The notes under the pieces were generated by a model. The model was not told the DNA's origin and ran no database searches. It worked only from the letters and a program-made list of their open reading frames with translations. The position numbers and the translations under genes were made by a program. Below, piece after piece: positions 8,540 to 17,800 of a stretch of 40,681 nucleotides of DNA. The stretch covers positions 1 to 40,681 of the forward strand of contig JAJXZI010000289.1 of assembly GCA_021780115.1 (NCBI GenBank), written 5' to 3'. The first letter of the stretch is position 1. Each line of letters begins with the position of its first letter. This DNA is from a bacterium. Its GTDB lineage: Bacteria; Verrucomicrobiota; Verrucomicrobiia; Limisphaerales; JAJXZI01.

Positions 8540-8996
8540 CCTGTCTGAAAAAGGATGACGGAGGAAAAGTCGCGCCGGGATCGGGTCGAGACGGTGCTGC
8601 CGGACGGTGAGAAAAGTATGGAAATGCTTTGACATCGCGCGCCGGGCGGGTGCGTTCAATTTTCAGCGCAGCTCTGTTGAGGCGATGAAAGCCGCCACTT
8701 TCCATACGAGCCTCACGGGCGCCCAATGGGCCTTTCGCAAACGCCTGCTCCCCAAGCGCCAGAAGCGCGGACGTCCGCCCACCGACCGTCGTCGGATCAT
8801 GGACGCCATTCTCTATATGATCAAAGGCGGCATCCCCTGGCGCCTCCGGCCCCACAGCTTTCCGCCCTGGAAGACCGTCTATCATATTGTTCGCCCGTGG
8901 ACCCTCGACAACACTTGGTCCGGCTCAACGACCGCCTGCGGGCGCACGCCCGCAAAGCCCAGGGCAAACGCTCCCGCCCCACCGCCGCCACGCTGA
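8537..8996 (+). mobile_element. IS5-family insertion sequence remnant (left end only)
   Basis: The stretch begins with 'GAGCCTGTCTGAAAAAGGA', which resembles the terminal inverted repeats of IS5/IS427-type elements. It runs into the N-terminal third of an IS5-type transposase and then stops being recognisable near 8990. No right end or target-site duplication was found. The sequence before it is the 125-bp repeat, which ends exactly where the element begins. Confidence 0.65.
8685..8996 (+). pseudogene. IS5-family transposase fragment, frameshifted and 3'-truncated
   Basis: From ATG 8685 (preceded by TTGAGG) the frame reads a typical IS5-group N-terminus: 'SLTGAQWAFRKRLLPKRQ', 'RGRPPTDRRRIMDAILYMI', 'GGIPWRLRPHSFPPWKTVYH' and 'RPWTLDNTW'. 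At about 8917 one G appears to be missing: the expected continuation 'VRLNDRLRAHARKAQGK' is found in another frame up to about 8985, followed by 'AATL' where full-length transposases continue with a DSQSV-type motif. The DDE catalytic core is absent. It cannot encode an active enzyme. Confidence 0.8.
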
Positions 8997-9047
8997 AGGG
9001 CCATCCACTATGGCCCAAAACGGCCCAACAAAACGGTGACATGTCTG

Positions 9048-9075
9048 TTGACGCCACCTCCGGAATTGCTAGGAT
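9048..9075 (+). promoter_or_regulatory. Candidate promoter, possibly for a leaderless transcript
   Basis: TTGACG (9048-9053) and TAGGAT (9070-9075) are separated by 16 bp. Transcription would begin at about 9082, which is the A of the ATG of the next open frame, so an mRNA from here would have almost no leader. No Shine-Dalgarno sequence precedes that ATG. This is a sequence match only. Confidence 0.35.
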
Positions 9076-9081
9076 AGGGCC

Positions 9082-9465
9082 ATGCTTGCCGAGAATAAGC
9101 GTCGGCTACTCTACAACAAACGGATCAAACCGAACACGTTTGTTTTCTTTTTCAGTAAAGGACCAACCGAGATATCTTGGAGTGTCCGCGATTATTCCGT
9201 GCCCGGTTCCGTCGCTCTCCAGTACGCCGCCGAATTCAAAGACGCGGCCGGGCAAATCCCGCCGGCATACGAGATCCGCGCAACAGCTGAGTACAATTTT
9301 CCGGCGCCCGCGCATCCCACCACCGACCTCGATTACTGGCACGCGCAGATCCAGGCGATGAACACCAAGTACCTGGCCGGTGGACTGGCGAAGCCGCTGA
9401 CAACAGATCCGCCCCCCAGACACAGCCGTCCGACGGGACTTCGGCACCCCGGTTTCCGATCCTGA
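9082..9465 (+). CDS. Hypothetical protein in acquired region
   Basis: A 127-aa frame of unknown family. The first ~100 residues look protein-like: a basic start 'MLAENKRRLLYNKRIKPNTF', aromatic strands and a 'DYWHAQIQAMNTKYLAGGL' helix. The last ~25 residues are proline- and arginine-rich and look like out-of-frame sequence, so a frameshift after about 9400 is possible. Base composition is visibly more AT-rich at the 5' end than in the neighbours (T-rich codons at 9138-9160), as expected of acquired DNA. It is followed 20 bp later by the nuclease-like gene on the same strand and may form a two-gene unit with it. No function is proposed. Confidence 0.45.
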   Translation: MLAENKRRLLYNKRIKPNTFVFFFSKGPTEISWSVRDYSVPGSVALQYAAEFKDAAGQIPPAYEIRATAEYNFPAPAHPTTDLDYWHAQIQAMNTKYLAGGLAKPLTTDPPPRHSRPTGLRHPGFRS

Positions 9466-9485
9466 ACCTGCCGAAGCTGAAGACG

Positions 9486-10190
9486 TTGCGGAAGGCACAG
9501 AAGCGCGGCGACCTCGAGCGCATTTTTCATTCGGAGAACAGCGAGGACTACGTCACATGGAACTTCTTCCAGTTACTCGAAACAGTTCCGGCCTCAAACT
9601 GGTGGCCGGCGATCCTGAGGCTCACGGGAACGAACTCAATCGACTCGAGTGACACACCGACGGTCCGGCTCTGGCAAACGACACCCGCACCGCGAGATTA
9701 TGAAGCGCAGAGCCGGAAACGTATGCGCAACTCCCCCGACCCGGCATGGTGCGCACGCAGTCTGGACAGGAGTCCCGTGGAGGGCCGGTCCGAAATCGAC
9801 ATCCAATTCGAGGGCCGGAGTTACCTTGTTTTCGTAGAGGCGAAACTCGGCTCGGACATCTCCCTCAGCACCACCTATGACCCGGAGCGGAACCAGATCG
9901 TCCGGAACATAGACTGCGTCCTGGAGGTCTGCGGCAAGCGGCACCCGGTCTTTTGGATGTTCGTTCGAGATCGGCAACCAACGCGGGCCTACATCCAATT
10001 GATGGAGCAATATCGGGATGCGTCGAAACTGTGCTGCGCGCTGCCGCACCGGGCTGCAACCCAGATCAAGGAAGTCACCGAAGGCCTTGCAGTGGTCACA
10101 TGGGCGGACCTGATGAATTTGCTGTCAGGTAAGAACTGGATGAGCCCTGAAGCCGAAGTCCAACGCGAGATCCAACGCCGCGTCGCCTGA
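9486..10190 (+). CDS. PD-(D/E)XK nuclease-like protein
   Basis: A 234-aa protein from TTG 9486; the frame is open further upstream but without an ATG or GTG close by, so the start is uncertain. Residues ~100-121 carry the signature of the PD-(D/E)XK nuclease superfamily: E103 and D105 in 'GRSEIDIQFEG', then a hydrophobic strand leading to E118-A-K120 in 'YLVFVEAKLGSD'. A following helix contains 'ERNQIVRNID', resembling the Q-x-x-x-R helix of many superfamily members. The N-terminus has 'FHSENSEDYVTWNFFQLLE', a pattern of stand-alone restriction- or defence-type proteins. It is cytoplasmic, likely Mg-dependent DNA cleavage. It lies inside the repeat-flanked mosaic, next to an IS remnant, and its end overlaps the end of the truncated membrane gene. 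The exact role (restriction, defence, repair) is unknown. Confidence 0.7.
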   Translation: MRKAQKRGDLERIFHSENSEDYVTWNFFQLLETVPASNWWPAILRLTGTNSIDSSDTPTVRLWQTTPAPRDYEAQSRKRMRNSPDPAWCARSLDRSPVEGRSEIDIQFEGRSYLVFVEAKLGSDISLSTTYDPERNQIVRNIDCVLEVCGKRHPVFWMFVRDRQPTRAYIQLMEQYRDASKLCCALPHRAATQIKEVTEGLAVVTWADLMNLLSGKNWMSPEAEVQREIQRRVA

Positions 10191-11360
10191 GGTACCACAG
10201 ATTGTATCTCCGTAATCAATATGGGCATAAAGGGTTATAGGGGATAGCGTCATTCCTTCCCCCGCGCAGCGCAGAACGGCGGGGCCAAGCGCCAGAAACG
10301 TCACCCCGGCCCAATAACCCAGAAACCCTTCGAACCCGACGCCATACCCAAAGTAACCGGCGCGCACCGCCGGCAACGCCATGAAAACCATCGGTGCCAC
10401 CGCAATGAACAGCGCCGCGGCAGCGAGACAATCGGGAAGAATGGGCGCCGGAGCGCCGAACCGCCGAACCCACTTCGGAACGGCTGCCGCTGCAACCGCC
10501 AGCAGCAAGATGACGCAAAGGAGAATGCCGGCTTGCGGGTAAATGGCCAGGGGCGCAGCCAGATTCGCCATCGCCAGACCCAGAACCTCGAGCGACAGCA
10601 CGCCGGCACCGGAGAAGAAGGCGAAGAAGAACGGAACCCCACCGAAGCGCAGCGGCGACACCGGACCAGTTTCTGCGCGCAGGGCGTCCTTCGCATCCAG
10701 GTGAGACTTCTGACGGTGCCGCTGGAAGCACTTGGCGGCCACCGCCAAATTCAAAGTGATCATCGCCAACATGGAGCCGAATGCTCCGGCCCACTGAAGG
10801 AGCAGCAGGACGACCAGCGCCAGACCCAACACGCCGCCCAACGTGTTGACCGCATAGAGCCAAATCTCGCGGCGGGGGAGATCAGGCAGACGTTCGCCGA
10901 GCACCGAGACCGCGAGAGGCAAGGTCATCCCCATCAAAATGGCTGGCGGCAAAATGATGAGAACAGAAAGAACGGTCTTCAAAACGGAGCCTGGCCAACT
11001 CAAAAGCCGCTCCGCCCCCAAGGTCGGCCAAATCCAGCCGGTCCACTCCGGAAGAAATAACGCGGGCAAGCAAAAGAGCGCCACGCCGAGTTCGACCCAA
11101 CCCAGAGCGCGCCATGGCCTGCGGACCCTGGGCAGCACGAAGGAAACCGTCGCCGCCCCCAACGCCAATCCGAGGAAGAAGCACTCAAAAACCCGGGCAC
11201 TGGCTTCGGCGCTGGCGCCAAGCAGGTCAATCATGCGGCGCGTCCAGAGGATCTCATGGCCGAGTGCGGCCGTGCCGCTGACCAGCAGCAGGCCGAGGAC
11301 CAAGGGGAAATCGCCGCTGTTGTTCGCCCGTTTGGCGCGGTGGCGGAAGTCGCGGTTCAT
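10125..11360 (-). pseudogene. Spermidine-synthase-type polytopic membrane protein, 3'-truncated
   Basis: The frame begins at ATG 11360 (TTG 11375 is an alternative) and gives ~411 aa with about nine hydrophobic segments. The N-terminus ('LVSGTAALGHEILWTRRMIDLLGA', split by helices) and the central block ('LPPAILMGMTLPLAVSVLG' then 'LYAVNTLGGVLGLALVVLLL') match the membrane part of fused MFS/spermidine-synthase-like proteins. Such proteins normally continue with further helices and a SAM-binding aminopropyltransferase domain. Here the similarity fades near 10.25 kb, and the last ~30 residues are read from the antisense of the nuclease gene end and the AT-richer junction. The gene therefore lost its 3' part, probably when the nuclease segment was inserted or a deletion occurred. 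A truncated product could still be made. Confidence 0.65.
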
Positions 11361-11403
11361 CTGCCTATTCAGCAATGCCCTCGTCCCAAATGCAATTCAA
11401 ACG

Positions 11404-11528
11404 CGCGCCGCGGCCCGCGGGACCGCTGCGCGCGCCGCGACCTGGATGTCGTTCCCATTGGCCCGATGCGGCCGGCATCGGGCGGCAGGCTGTCGGCGGC
11501 TGATGGAAGCGGGCTTGTCGTCTCAGAG
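11404..11528. repeat. 125-bp dispersed direct repeat, copy 2
   Basis: Second copy of the block at 8415-8539, same orientation, two mismatches. The 9-bp hairpin (11461-11469 and 11475-11483) is fully conserved. Downstream the sequence departs at once from copy 1 (AAGCTGCCCG here, CCTGTCTGAA there), giving a sharp boundary after CTCAGAG. The copy sits 44 bp upstream of the minus-strand membrane gene and just before the aldolase remnant on the plus strand. Confidence 0.9.
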
Positions 11529-11550
11529 AAGCTGCCCGTGGAAAAAAAAC

Positions 11551-11867
11551 CATGCGCCTCCACGACCCGCACGTCAGAATCTCATGTCCGCGCATACGCG
11601 GACGCCGTGAACAACGTCGAGGTCGCGACGCACGCCGCCGGCCTGGGGTTCGACTTTCTCTGGCTCGAGATGGAGCACGCGCCGCTGGCGCTGGAGACGG
11701 TGCGTAGCATCGTTCTGGCCACACGCGGGCTGCCGGCGGTGCCGTTCGCCCGCCCGCCGGTCAACGAACTCTGGACCGCCAAGCGGCTCCTGGACGTCGG
11801 GATGCTCGGCGTCATTTTCCGTTCACCCGCACGCCGAAGGTGGCCCGGCAGGCCGACGTTGCCTGGC
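11551..11867 (+). pseudogene. HpcH/HpaI-family aldolase fragment with two frame changes
   Basis: The central part is clearly an HpcH/HpaI aldolase (class II, pyruvate-producing; acts on 2-keto-3-deoxy acids): 'GLGFDFLWLEMEHAPLALE' carries the usual W-x-(D/E)-x-E-H block and is followed by 'LPAVPFARPPVNELWTAKRL' and 'LDVGMLGVIF'. At about 11819 one base is missing, and the expected continuation 'PFTRTPKVARQAD' is read in a different frame. The likely original start, ATG 11551 ('MRLHDPHVRI'), is in a third frame, so a second change lies near 11575-11605. Similarity ends near 11850, where the 3' end of the giant gene begins. It is broken at both ends and cannot make an enzyme. Confidence 0.75.
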
Positions 11868-11882
11868 TGCACCGCAACCGGG

Positions 11883-14800
11883 TCACTTCACACGGAGGCG
11901 ATAAAAACGCTGAACGCCGGACGCCGGAACGTTGATCTGCATGATGGAGCCGTTGCCAACAAGGTTGGTGTAATCGACCCAGTTGGTCGTACCCAGGTCG
12001 TCGTTGCGCTCGACGACGTAGTTTCGCCCGGCGACCGTCGGGAAGCTGAAGCTGAATTGGCCGTCGGCCGCGGGTGGCGCCAGGATCGGCAGCGGGGTGA
12101 TCGGGTGGCCGGTCAAGGCCCCATGTTCGGCGGGCGTCTTGCCCGTGCAAAGCCGTCCAGTGCCGGCGGTATACAGCGCTTCCATTTCCGGTTCGGTGAG
12201 CGCGCGGTTGAACAAAGTCACTTGCTCGACCAGCCCGGGGAAATTGTCCCCCCCACAGCAAACTTCGCCGCCGATGCGCACGCCCGTCGCGGTGCCGATG
12301 TAACCCGGATCCACCGCGGCGGCGCCGCTCACCTGGCCGTTGACATAGATCCGCGCAGTCGTGCCGTCGCTGCTGCCGGCGACGAAATACCAGGTGCCGG
12401 GCACGGCGTTCGTTCCTGATTTGACTGTCTGCGAGCAGCCGCCCAGCTGCCGGATCTCCAGGCTCCACGTGCCATCCTGCATCGTCAGGCCCCAGTCGTG
12501 ACACTCGTTCATGCCACCGACGATGGTGTGCCGGCCGGCCGGCGTCGCAGAGGGATTGACCCACGCCGTCCACGTCCAATTGCTGCCCGCGTTCCAGGCG
12601 CCCAAATCCACGTAGGCCGCCACGCCGTCCAAGTCGAACGCATAGTCGAGCTGGCCCAAGGGATTCTGAACCAAAGAATAGGTCGCGCCGCTCTGGAGCG
12701 TGCCATCGTTGGTGCCGACCAAGTCCACCGCCGTGCCGCTGCCCGACCAAAGGCCGGCCAAACCCGATGGCACCGGCGTGCAGGACACCAATGTGAGCGT
12801 GGCCACGCGGCTGGTGGCGGCACCGAGCGAGTTGGTCACGAGGAGTTGATAGTTGCCCAAGTCGGCGGACGACAATCCGGCGAGGAGCAACACGCTGCCT
12901 TGCGATCCCATCACGTGGGCGCCGTCAGTGAGGTTCGTCCCGTTGAATTCCCAGTGATAGCTCAGTGGCGCCGCGCCGGACACGGTGATGGCAAAGATGG
13001 CGGTGCCGCCGGCCACGTTCGTCACGTTGGACGGCTGGCTCACGATGGCCGGCGGCGTCAGGCTCACCGCGCCGGTCACGACCAGGAAGACGCCGCTGTT
13101 GCTGTAGTTGACCGAAATGCCCGTCGGCATCGCCTCGCTGCTGAAGACGCCGCCGCGGTTGGCGCAGGCAAGAATCTGAAACTGGCTTCCCACGGACGGC
13201 AATAAGCCGTTGGTCAAGAGGACGTTGAGTGGCCCGGAAAGCGAGGCGTTTCCGCTGACGCGCAATTGCCCGAACTGGCCGGCATTGGTGCCGCCCAGTT
13301 GCACGGTGAACGCGCCGCGGCCTTGGACGTAGTTGCCGCTGGTCAGCGCCAGCGTGCCGAGGTCCACTTCAATGGCGCCGTTCTGGTTGCTGAAGGGTGC
13401 CGAAATCGTCGCCGTGTTCGTGCCGCCGCTCTTGCGCACGAGGCCGAGATTGTTGAAGGCATCCGCGCCGCAACACTCGCTCGGCGCGACGGTCGCGTCC
13501 GCTTCGAAGCGATACTCGCCGCCCGGCAGGTTCAAGAACTGCGAACCGGGTCCGACGAGGCTCAGGTTCAGCGTCCCTCCAGTTTGCCGGATCAGGCCGG
13601 CGTTGTAGAAGCTGCCCGCAATCCGTCCGCCAGCGACATCGACTTCGCCCGCGTTGGTAGCGACGCCCGCGATGGTGCCGCCGTTCCACTGGAAGACACC
13701 CGGCGCGCAGTTGAGTGTCAGGCTCGCGGCGTTGAGCTGGCCGCTGTTCAACTGCACTTGGCCGGCGCCCGTGCCGGCCAGGCGACCGCTCCACGTGGGT
13801 TGTTGGCCGCCGGTGAGATCGACGGATGCGCCGGCCGCGACGGTGAAGGTGCCGTTGGAACTGCTGCCGTTGTTGGCCAGCGTGAGGCTCCCGACATCCA
13901 CTTCAATGGCGCCGCCGAGGTTGTTCAAAGCAGCCGAAATCGTGGTGTCGTTGGTGCCGCCGCTCTTGCGGATCAGGCCGTCGTTCTCAAAGCTGGCCGG
14001 ACCACAGCAATCGCTGGGTCCGATGGAGCTGTCGGTCTCAAATTGATACGTGCCGCCGACGAGATTGCGGAACAGGGTTCCGGAGCCGTTTTCCGAAAGT
14101 GCCAAGGCCCCGACGCCGGTGTGGCGGACGAGACTGGCGTTTAGAAATTGGCCCAAAAGCCGACGCGTGCCCGGACCGGAGAACATCATCGTTCCCAGAT
14201 TGGTGGTCACGCCGACGAGCGAGCCGCCAGTCCACTGGAACAGGCCGTTGGTGAAATTCAGCGCGACGCCGGGATTGGCGTTGAGCGTGCCGCTGGCCAA
14301 GAGCACGGCGCCGGCACCCTGACCGTTCATGAGGCCGGACCAGGTCGGGCTTCCTCCGCCAGTGATGTCCAGAACGGCGTTCGCCGCCGCGATGAACGCC
14401 CCGCCCGAACTGGACCCGTTATTCGCCAGCGTGAGCGTGCCGCTCTCCACATCAACCAATCCACCGAGATTGTTGAAGGCGACCGAAACGACCGCGTTGC
14501 TCGGCGCGCCCAGTTTGATGAAGCTGCCGAAGTTGTCGAAGTTCACCGGACCGCAGCAGTCCGAGGGGAAGATTCGGCCGCTGTCTTCGAGTTGATAGGT
14601 GCCGTTCGTCAGGTTTTGGAAGCGCGTGCCCGGTCCTTGCTGGCTCAGCGCGAGGCCGCCGACGCCGGTGTGGCGCAACAGTCCCGAATTCAGGAACGAG
14701 CCGATGGCGCGCACGTCACCGCCACCGGAGATGGTCAGCACATTCGTGTTGATCACCGTGCCGTTGAATGTGCCGCCGGTCCACTGAAACAGGCCCGGCG

Positions 14801-17800
14801 CGCAACCGAGCGTCAGACTGGGCGAGGCGACGATTTGTCCGCTGCTCAACTCGACGCGCCCGGCGCCACTGCCGGTGACCGCGCCGGCCCAGGTCGGCGA
14901 CTGACCGCCGGTCAGGTCCAGCAGCGCGCCGGCGGCGACGTTGAAAGTGCCGTTGGAACTGGTGCCATTGTTGGCGAGAGTGAACTGACCGACGTCCACC
15001 TCGAGCGTACCGCCCAAGTTGTCAAAGGCGACGCCGTCGATCCGCGACTCGTTCGTCCCGCCGATTTTCTTCACGAGCCCAGAGTTGGCGAAGACGACCG
15101 GACCGCAACAATCCACTCGGAACAGCCCGCTGTCGGCCTCGAATTGATAGGTGGCCCCGGGCAGATTCTGCAATAGGGACCCCGATCCCCGCTCGCTGAC
15201 GCCCAGTCCGCCCGAGCCGGTCTGGCGCACGAGCCCGAGGTTATCGAATTCGGAAAGGAGCGTGCTCGCGTTCGTCCCCGAAATGCTGACGACATCGAGG
15301 TTGCTCACCGGGCCGATAAGCGTGCCTCCCGCCCATTGGAACAGGTGGTCGGCGAAATTCAGTTCGAGACTGGGCGCCGCCGAGAGCGTGCCTTGGCTCA
15401 GCAAGACTTGGCCCGCGCCGGTCCCGGTCATAAGGGCGCTCCAGGACGGATTCGCGCCGCCCGTCGGATCGAGCGTGGCACCGGCGGCGACGGTGAAGGT
15501 GCCGTTGGAACTGGTGCCGTTGTTGGCCAATGTGAGCGTGCCCGTGTCGACCTCGACCGCGCCGCCGCGATTGTTGAACGCGACGGAGATGACCGAGTCG
15601 CCCGCACCGCCTTTTTTGCGCAGCAGCCCGAAGTTGTCGAAATTCACCGGCCCGCAGCAATCGCTCGGCGCCAGGCCCGCATCGCCGGTCAGCGAATAGA
15701 TTCCCGAAGGGAGATTTTCGAGCGCCGAGCCGGGACCGACCTCGGTGAGGTTGAGCGTGCCAGCGCCGGAGTGGTTCAGCAGGCCGGTGTTGTTGAGCGT
15801 GCCGGCGAGCCGGACGCTGTTGGTCGAAGGCAAGTTGATCGTGCCGGCATTGGTGAGCGGGTTGTAACCTTGCAGCGTGCCACCGGTCCACTGGAAGAGC
15901 GGGCCAGGCAGGTTGAAGTTGGCGCCCGCGGTGTCGGCGTTGAGCGTACCGGCGCTCAACGAAACCAAGCCGCTGCCCGAGCCGGTGAAGGCGCCGCTGA
16001 AATTGGCCGCGTTGCCAGACGGAACCAGATCGAGAGTAGCGTTGGAGGCGACGTTGAACGCGCCGTCGGTGTAGGAGCTGTTGTTGCCCGGCAAGGCGAG
16101 CGTGCCCGAATCCACCTTCAGCGTGCCGTCGAGACTGTTGAGCACGATGCCGGGGTCGATGCTGAAGGTGTTCGTGCCGCCGGTTTTTTCCATGGTGCCG
16201 CCGTCCAGGTTCAGGATAGTCGGGGAGCAGCAACCACTGCGGGTGATCGCGCCATCGCCTTGGAAAATGAAATTCCCCGCGGTGATCGAGCTGCCGGGCC
16301 CGTTGAGCGCCATGTTCAAGGTGCCGTCGGGCTGGATGATCAGCGTGTCGATCGTGACCGCGTTGTTCAGGGTGAAGGTTCCTCCGCCGAGCGTCACCTG
16401 GAGCGCGTTGCTGCTCGGGAAACCGCTGCCGCTCCAATCCTGCCAGGAGATCGGTACCGGCTGCGAGGGCGGCAGGAAGAAGTTGCGCGTGACCACCGTG
16501 ACGTTGGTGGCGGCGTCGGTCGCGGTGAGCGCGGCCGTCAACAGGCCGCCGGGTGAGTGGGCGCCGACCGGCACGGTGAAGCTGTTCGTGACGGGCGCGT
16601 TCGGCAACAACGGCACGGCGACTGTCTGGGTGAAGGTGAGGCTGCCGAAGACCGCCAGGTTCAGCGTGACGTTGCTGCTGTTGTCCGAAATCAGAGCCGA
16701 CACGTTGAGCGGTTGACCGAGCGGCAGCAGCGTGTCGCGCGGCGGACTGAGGATTGCCAGCGCGGGCGGTGTGGCGTCGCTAATCGTCAGGATGAAGTTT
16801 TGGGACGTGGTTTGCCCGATGTTGTCGGTCGCCTGCGCGATGATTTGCACCGATTCGCCAGCGACAGCCGTCAGCGGCACGACGCCCGCCACGAGCAGAT
16901 TCGCGCCGTTGGTCGTGAAGGAATTGGTGAGCGCGCCGGTGACGCTGGCCGTCAGTTGCGCGATGCCGTCCTCGTCCGCCGCGCTGACCGCGACCGCGAA
17001 GGCCGAGCCGCTGGTCGGCGAAATTCGGGTGAACTGGAGCGTCGGCGGCAGGTTGGATTGTCCCGTAAACGCCAGCACCACCGCGTCATTGGTGAACCGC
17101 AAGATGCCGCCGAACGGCAGCGTGGCCGAACTGAACGCGCCGCTCAGCCCGCCGCTGGTGAGGAGGGCAAACTGGTCGCCGACGACCGGCACAAAGCCAT
17201 TGGTCAGGGTCACGTTGAGCGGACCGCCCAGCGTGGCGCGGCCGGCGACGGCGAGTTGGCCGAATTGCCCGGCGGCGCGTCCGCCCAGCACGACGCTCAG
17301 GGCGCCGCCATTTTGGGCGAAGTCGCTGTTGGTCAGCGCGAGCGTGCCGGCGTCCACCTCGATGTCCCCGCCTTCGTTGGTGAGGACTGCTCCGATGGCG
17401 AACACGCCGATGCCGCCCGATTTGGTCATCCGGCCGCCGGGCGTCAGGACCAATGCCGGCGCCGCGCCGCTGCCCCCGCTCACCGTGATGCCGGAGTCGC
17501 CCTGAAAATCAAACCGGCTCGCCGTCAGCGTCGTGCCGAACTGCATGTTCAGCCCGCCATTGCTTTGAATCGTCAGGCTGCGGACCGCGACCGAGAGATC
17601 AAGGTTCGCCGGCGCGCCGCCCAACGCGCTGAGGATCACGTCGTTCGTCCCGCCGGTCGGATAATTCGTCGTGCTCCAGTTGCTCGGCGCGGTCTCGACG
17701 AGTTGGCCGGAATGGCATGGATCGCCGAACTGCGCCGACTGGCTCCAATTATTGTTGCTCGGCCAGGAGTAACTTCCGCCGCCGTTGGTGCAGGCGAAGG

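Noticed and set aside
8340-8885. Minus-strand 181-codon frame across the repeat and IS left end
   Set aside because: It crosses three unrelated sequence blocks and shows no recognisable protein features.
12498-16556. Long plus-strand open frames opposite the giant gene (several of 230-400 codons)
   Set aside because: They mirror the codon bias of the repetitive minus-strand gene. Their translations are Arg/Ala/Gly-rich without domains, and they follow the repeat period of the real gene.
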